A DNA stretch of 10,295 nucleotides. Source: Pavlovales sp. CCMP2436. Lineage: Eukaryota; Haptophyta; Pavlovophyceae; Pavlovales. The notes beneath the pieces are model-generated. The model did no database searches. It saw only the letters and a list, made by a program, of their open reading frames with translations, and was not told where the DNA came from. Shown piece after piece: positions 7,194-10,295 of the stretch (its first letter is position 1; the number at the start of each line of letters is the position of its first letter). The stretch covers positions 89,181-99,475 of the forward strand of contig MU631719.1 in the NCBI GenBank assembly GCA_026770615.1, in the 5' to 3' direction. The position numbers and the translations under genes were made by a program.

Positions 7194-7300
7194 GGACTAC
7201 TTAGGGTAGCACGTCAGAGTAAAGTAGTCCAGGGTTAGCACGATGTGGGCAAGTAGGCTCGGACAGGGATAGCACGGAAAGGGTTGGCAGGGTTAACAGG
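7194..7300. repeat. 9-bp inverted repeat and AGGGTTAGCAC-like short repeats
   Basis: GGACTACTT at 7194-7202 pairs with AAGTAGTCC at 7222-7230 around a 19-base loop. In and right of this, AGGG(T/A)TAGCACG-like units occur at 7203-7213, 7231-7242, 7265-7276, 7280-7291 and 7289-7300. All fall inside the proposed intron of the minus-strand gene. The remaining sequence up to 7490 has no supported gene. Confidence 0.6.
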
Positions 7301-7490
7301 CTTGATTCAACAAGAATACAAGGGAGCAGGTGCAGTGATCGGAGATATGTAGATGGGACGTGGTAGGGCTCACCCCCCCGATCCACCCACTGCACGATGC
7401 GGGCGCGGCGCTTGAGCCAGACGTGGACCACGCCGCACGCCCGCCAGGTTTCGGCGCGGGCTTCGGCACGGTGCCAGGCACCAGCGCACC

Positions 7491-8849
7491 ATGCGCGGTC
7501 GCGCAATCGCCGAGCACGGCCGGCGGGGTCGTGCAGAAGAGCAGCCGCACGTGGCGCGCGGCAACCTGACGCACTGGGACAAGGACCCTGGACCGTCGGA
7601 CGAGGAGGAGGACAAGGAGCCCGCTGATGCGATCAATGTGGGGGGGCAACTCGAACGCGTCCAGGCGAGCGTGAGCATGCGCGCAGGGTGCGTCGGGGTT
7701 GCCTGCGTCACCGAGAGCGCCCAGCTGAAGAGACGTTTACTCGTTATCGGCTGCGGCGAGCAAGGCGAAGCACGCCTGCCCACCACGTCTGGGGAGTGCG
7801 TCCGCGCCGACGCCGCGTATCATGCACGCGCAGTGCTGCTAACGACGGGGGTGTCGCTGATTGCCACTTGCATCGCCGTGTACATCGACTGCGTCACGTT
7901 GGACGGCAAGCCAACACACCTCGTGGCATACGTGGTGCCGCAAGACGAGGCGGTCATCGACCGGGGCGCGTGGCGGCCATGGTCCGATTTCCACCTTGGC
8001 CACAGGTTGGTGGCCGCACTGGCGTGCTCACACATCTAGGCCCACTGGTCGATGCCGGTGGACGCGAGCGATGACAAGCCGCCCGTGCCAGGCGAACAAG
8101 CCGGGCACCACGGCCGCTGCACGACGTGGGCTGCGCAGCAAGTCGAGTTTGGGCAGAACGCTGCGAGCTTGCACGTGCACCTTCTCACACACAAGGACCC
8201 GCGAGTGCGAGTCTGGGTAGCAGCCGTACGGATGCAGCTACCCGCCGAGCTCGTGCCGCCAGGCTTGCGCGGCGTAAGCCAGAGCTACCCGCACCACCTC
8301 CGGCAGCAGCTGTTCAACGCGACGCACCCGCGCTATGACGAGTCCGTGACGTTGACGCCGGTCTTCCCCCCTGAGCAGCCTGCCGGGCCGGTCGTGGCAG
8401 GCTTGCACGAGGTGCTCAAGCCGAGCAACCTCGAGCGCGCCCGGCTTTGGGCGCACGCGGAGGTGGCTAGCCAAGCTCGTGTTGCGGAGGGGGGGGGCGC
8501 GCTCCAGTACGATCGCCACGTTCACCAACAGGATCACTTCCCCGGACCCTTTGGCCGCGTGTACGATCTGCGCGGAGCGGGACCGTACCCACCAATGCGC
8601 TGGGGTGCAGTGCGTGCGACTCTAGTCGCGGATGCTATGAGAGCAGACCTGGGAGGTGGACGCCACAGGGACCAGCAGTTGCTGGCGTACATCAAGCACG
8701 GCGTACTACTCGACGCAGACGTGGGGTTTGCGTCGTGCATGGTTCCCGCCCTGCTCTTCCTCGGCGAGAATTTGCACGCCGCTGCGCGAGACGCCGACAA
8801 GCTGGTCGAACAGGGGCGGCTGTCGCGCAACGAGCCTTTTGCGTTTTAA
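7491..8849 (+). pseudogene. Retroelement polyprotein, N-terminal and pre-palm part
   Basis: One frame runs from an ATG at 7491, crosses a TAG at 8037-8039, and stays open to TAA at 8847-8849: 182 residues, then about 269. The first part has an acidic stretch (PGPSDEEEDKEPADA) and a hydrophobic stretch (VLLTTGVSLIATCIAVYIDC). After the stop comes a charged, helical region with no domain I can name. It includes motifs such as HPRYDESVTLTPVFPPEQPA and RDQQLLAYIKHGVLLDADVG. Its place before the RT palm suggests an RT-proximal connection region. Homology continues past 8849 in a different frame, so the TAA is a decay-generated end. A nine-G run at 8489-8497 keeps the frame. Confidence 0.6.
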
Positions 8850-9233
8850 ACGCGTCAACCCGCCAGGGCTCGTCTCCAAACGCGACTCCGACGACTGGCC
8901 ACGGATAAGCGACGCAGGCGCGCCGCGTCACTTCCAAGACGATGGAGCAGGCAGCGCGATACGATCGCTCAATGATGCTGCTGACGTAAACCGCCGGGGG
9001 ACGAGCGGCGAGCGACTCAATCCGCACTAGATCAAGCCGTTCGTTTACGAGGTGGCGGAAGACTCGGTGACAATCATGTGCGGCGCGCAGCTGCTAGGTG
9101 TGCGCATCTTTGGGCTGGTAGATGACTTCAAGGCCTACTTCTATTAGTTTGTATGCACCCCTCCGAGTACTGGCGGTTGAACTTCATCCTCGCCGGGCCA
9201 ACCGGCGCCCGCTCGTTTTCACCGGCCTGGTGA
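8848..9233 (+). pseudogene. Retroelement reverse transcriptase, palm start (motif A)
   Basis: The frame shifts near 8848 and continues with DDWPRISDAGAPRHFQD and RSLNDAADV, reaching TAG at 9028-9030. Past that stop it reads VYEVAEDSV and LLGVRIFGLVDDFKAYFY, where DDFKAYFY fits RT motif A (catalytic Asp, then an aromatic pair). A second TAG at 9145-9147 follows, then a frameshift to HPSEYWRLNFILAGP, which is the strand after motif A, ending at TGA 9231-9233. Aromatic residues and the W-R-L-N pattern after motif A support RT. Three stops and two frame changes in under 400 bases make it non-functional. Confidence 0.65.
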
Positions 9234-9531
9234 TGAGTGGCGTACCCTGCCTACGTCTGCATTCGGGGTTCGCATTTACTGACAATAACATACTGCTCGC
9301 TGCTGGGGAGGACAGGCTCGCCCGCTTGCTCCTGTGCTGGCTGCTGGTCGCTAAGCGGTTTCGGCTGCACGTTGCAGACGCGGCCAAGCGTTATTCGGAC
9401 AGTACCTGCCCTACATCGGCGTGGTGCTGCTGCTTTCGCTCGGCGTGACGTGCATCCCGCCGGCCACCTGCGCTAGGGGGTTTTATCGCGGGATTTTGGT
9501 GGCACACGAGCCTCTATGGCGTGTACCGCCG
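9228..9531 (+). pseudogene. Retroelement reverse transcriptase, motifs B-C and after
   Basis: The next frame reads VMSGVPCLRLHSGFAFTDNN, then EDRLARLLLCWLLVAKRFRL and ADAAKR. SGVPC is close to RT motif B. FTDN sits where the YxDD motif C is expected, with Asn in place of the second Asp. The distance from B to C is very short, so sequence between them may be missing. A frameshift near 9395-9402 then leads to GQYLPYIGVVLLLSLGVTCI, which fits the hydrophobic strands after motif C. The frame goes on through GFYRGILVAHEPLWRVPPYD and changes again before the RNase H part. Confidence 0.6.
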
Positions 9532-9532
9532 T

Positions 9533-10295
9533 ATGATCTCCGTGCTCGAGTACATGGCGCTCAGGATCAACATCATCACGGTGTTGAGGCGTTTCCGCAC
9601 GGGCCGCGTCGTTTTCTGGGTGGACAACAGGGCCGTCGTGCGAGCGTGGAATGGCAAGGCGCACAACCGGCTCATGCAGGCGGTCTACGAGTGAATCATC
9701 TCGCGTCCAGGCGTCGATGTCGGTCGCATCATGGTCCTCTGGCTGCTCTCGAGCGCAAATCCGATGGGTTACGCCGCCAGCCGAGCGCGCGGAGACATCA
9801 TTCGAGCCTTTTGCCGAGCGATGCGGATGAGTGCTCGGCGCTTCCCGGATCCGGCGGCGGCAGCGCTTCTGCGCTGGCTCGAGGAGCAGGTGGCGCCTGC
9901 CGGCGAGGCAAGTAGGCGCACGCCGGCACCGGATCTGTGGGGCGTGCCCCCGGCAGTGCTACGCAGTTTTGCGCCACCGCCACCGGAGGAGCCGCCTCTA
10001 CACGGCACGCCGTCGAGAGACGTACCCACCTCGGCGCGGGGGCGAGAGAGGGCCTCAGGCTCTGGCCGCCACGCTGCACCACCGAGTGACGAGCCCGCCT
10101 GGGGGTGGTGGTGGATGAGCGCCTCGCAGGGCTGGCACGCTGCGCCGCCATGTGACGAGCCCGCCCGGGGGTGGGGACAGATGGGCGTCTCGCAGGGCCG
10201 CCACGCTGCGCTGCCGTGTGACGAACCCGCCTCGGGGTGGGGGCGGGTGGGCACCTCGCAGTGCCGCAACGATGGGCCGCCGTGTGACGAACCCG
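9533..10295 (+). pseudogene. Retroelement RNase H-like domain and repeat tail
   Basis: This frame begins MISVLEYMALRINIITVL (the LE..A strand/helix with the catalytic Glu), then VVFWVDNRAVVRAWNGKAHN (the VDN strand with the catalytic Asp). TGA at 9692-9694 interrupts the following helix. It resumes with VLWLLSSANPMGYAASRARG, matching the RNase H end where N-P-A-D-x-x-S-R is usual, but the acidic residue is missing. About 90 residues later, Pro-rich sequence leads into 22-residue tandem repeats that are open to the window edge. The first RNase H strand with its Asp is not seen upstream. Order and spacing identify the domain; the family is my inference. Confidence 0.65.
10064..10295 (+). repeat. 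66-bp tandem repeat, 3.5 copies, running off window
   Basis: Units start at 10064, 10130, 10196 and 10262 (partial). In the retroelement frame each encodes 22 residues with the pattern G-x-H-A-A-x-P-x-D-E-P-A-x-G-W-G...S-Q. Copy differences are mostly single substitutions and the frame is kept in all copies. The number of copies beyond the edge is unknown. Confidence 0.9.

Larger units (their letters stand above)
7491..10295 (+). mobile_element. Decayed retroelement (RT-RNase H), incomplete at right
   Basis: Plus-strand pieces in successive frames line up as one broken polyprotein. They are an N-terminal region and pre-palm segment (7491-8849), the RT palm (about 8850-9470), an RNase H-like domain (9533-9840) and a repeat-bearing tail to the window end. 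No LTR, terminal inverted repeat, target-site duplication or integrase/recombinase is visible, so the class cannot be settled. The RNase H with LE..A, VDN and W-L-x-S-x-A-N-P motifs right after RT resembles DIRS-like and other RT-RNase H elements. Several frameshifts and stops show it is dead. The left boundary is uncertain: 7491 is only the first ATG in frame after a stop at 7413. Confidence 0.75.

Noticed and set aside
7194..7300. Telomere-like repeat array
   Set aside because: The units resemble TTAGGG only in part, are irregularly spaced and number five, which is too few and too variable for telomeric DNA.
8238..9027. Minus-strand frames opposite the retroelement
   Set aside because: They are shadows of the GC-rich plus-strand coding remnant, with no recognisable domain.
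9769..10269. 166-codon minus-strand frame with repeated His/Pro/Gly/Ser units
   Set aside because: It is the antisense of the 66-bp tandem repeat. The plus-strand frame is continuous with the RNase H-like domain and is preferred.

Overview
The window looks like nuclear DNA of a eukaryote, probably a GC-rich microbial one (alga or other protist). The evidence is a long C2H2 zinc-finger gene with GERP-type linkers, splice-like signals, long dinucleotide microsatellites, a decayed reverse-transcriptase element, and no operon structure or ribosome-binding sites. The lineage cannot be fixed from sequence alone. Composition is strongly mosaic. GC-rich, gene-like islands lie at about 60-290, 1000-2690, 4400-5310, 6230-7180 and 7370-10295. 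AT-rich, gene-poor stretches separate them at about 290-1000, 2690-4400 and 5310-6230.

Layout. The left edge is a CA microsatellite, then a small GC-rich island and an AT-rich stretch with a degenerate direct repeat. The best-supported gene is on the minus strand at 1048-2316: a 422-residue protein with nine C2H2 zinc fingers. Upstream of it are a long leader and a distant TATA-like site. Positions 2690-4400 hold no convincing gene. They contain a 34-bp dispersed repeat pair, tRNA-like fragments in inverted orientation, a 150-bp AT/AAAT microsatellite and a 22-bp tandem duplication.

Two further minus-strand coding regions, at 4410-5135 (open to 5402) and 6393-7158, encode low-complexity Ser/Gly/Pro/Gln-rich proteins I do not recognise. 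The second has no in-frame ATG, but it starts directly after a strong pyrimidine-tract/CAG splice acceptor, so it is best read as the last exon of a spliced gene. Between them, 5310-6390 is AT-rich and contains a compact hairpin/palindrome/direct-repeat cluster and a G-quadruplex motif.

The right third (about 7491 to the window end, plus strand) is a decayed retroelement. Its reading frame is broken by stops and frameshifts, but the pieces appear in the right order: a long N-terminal region, a pre-palm segment, reverse-transcriptase palm motifs A, B and C, an RNase H-like domain, and a C-terminal tail of 66-bp tandem repeats running off the edge. Both the RT and RNase H active sites look damaged, and a piece between them seems deleted.

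The genes do not form a pathway. The picture is a sparse eukaryotic locus: one transcription-factor-like gene, two fast-evolving low-complexity genes on the same strand, and a dead transposable element on the opposite strand. No new biological system is evident. The most informative observations are the spliced-exon model at 6393-7373, the frame map of the dead retroelement, and the repeat motifs shared between otherwise unrelated segments.
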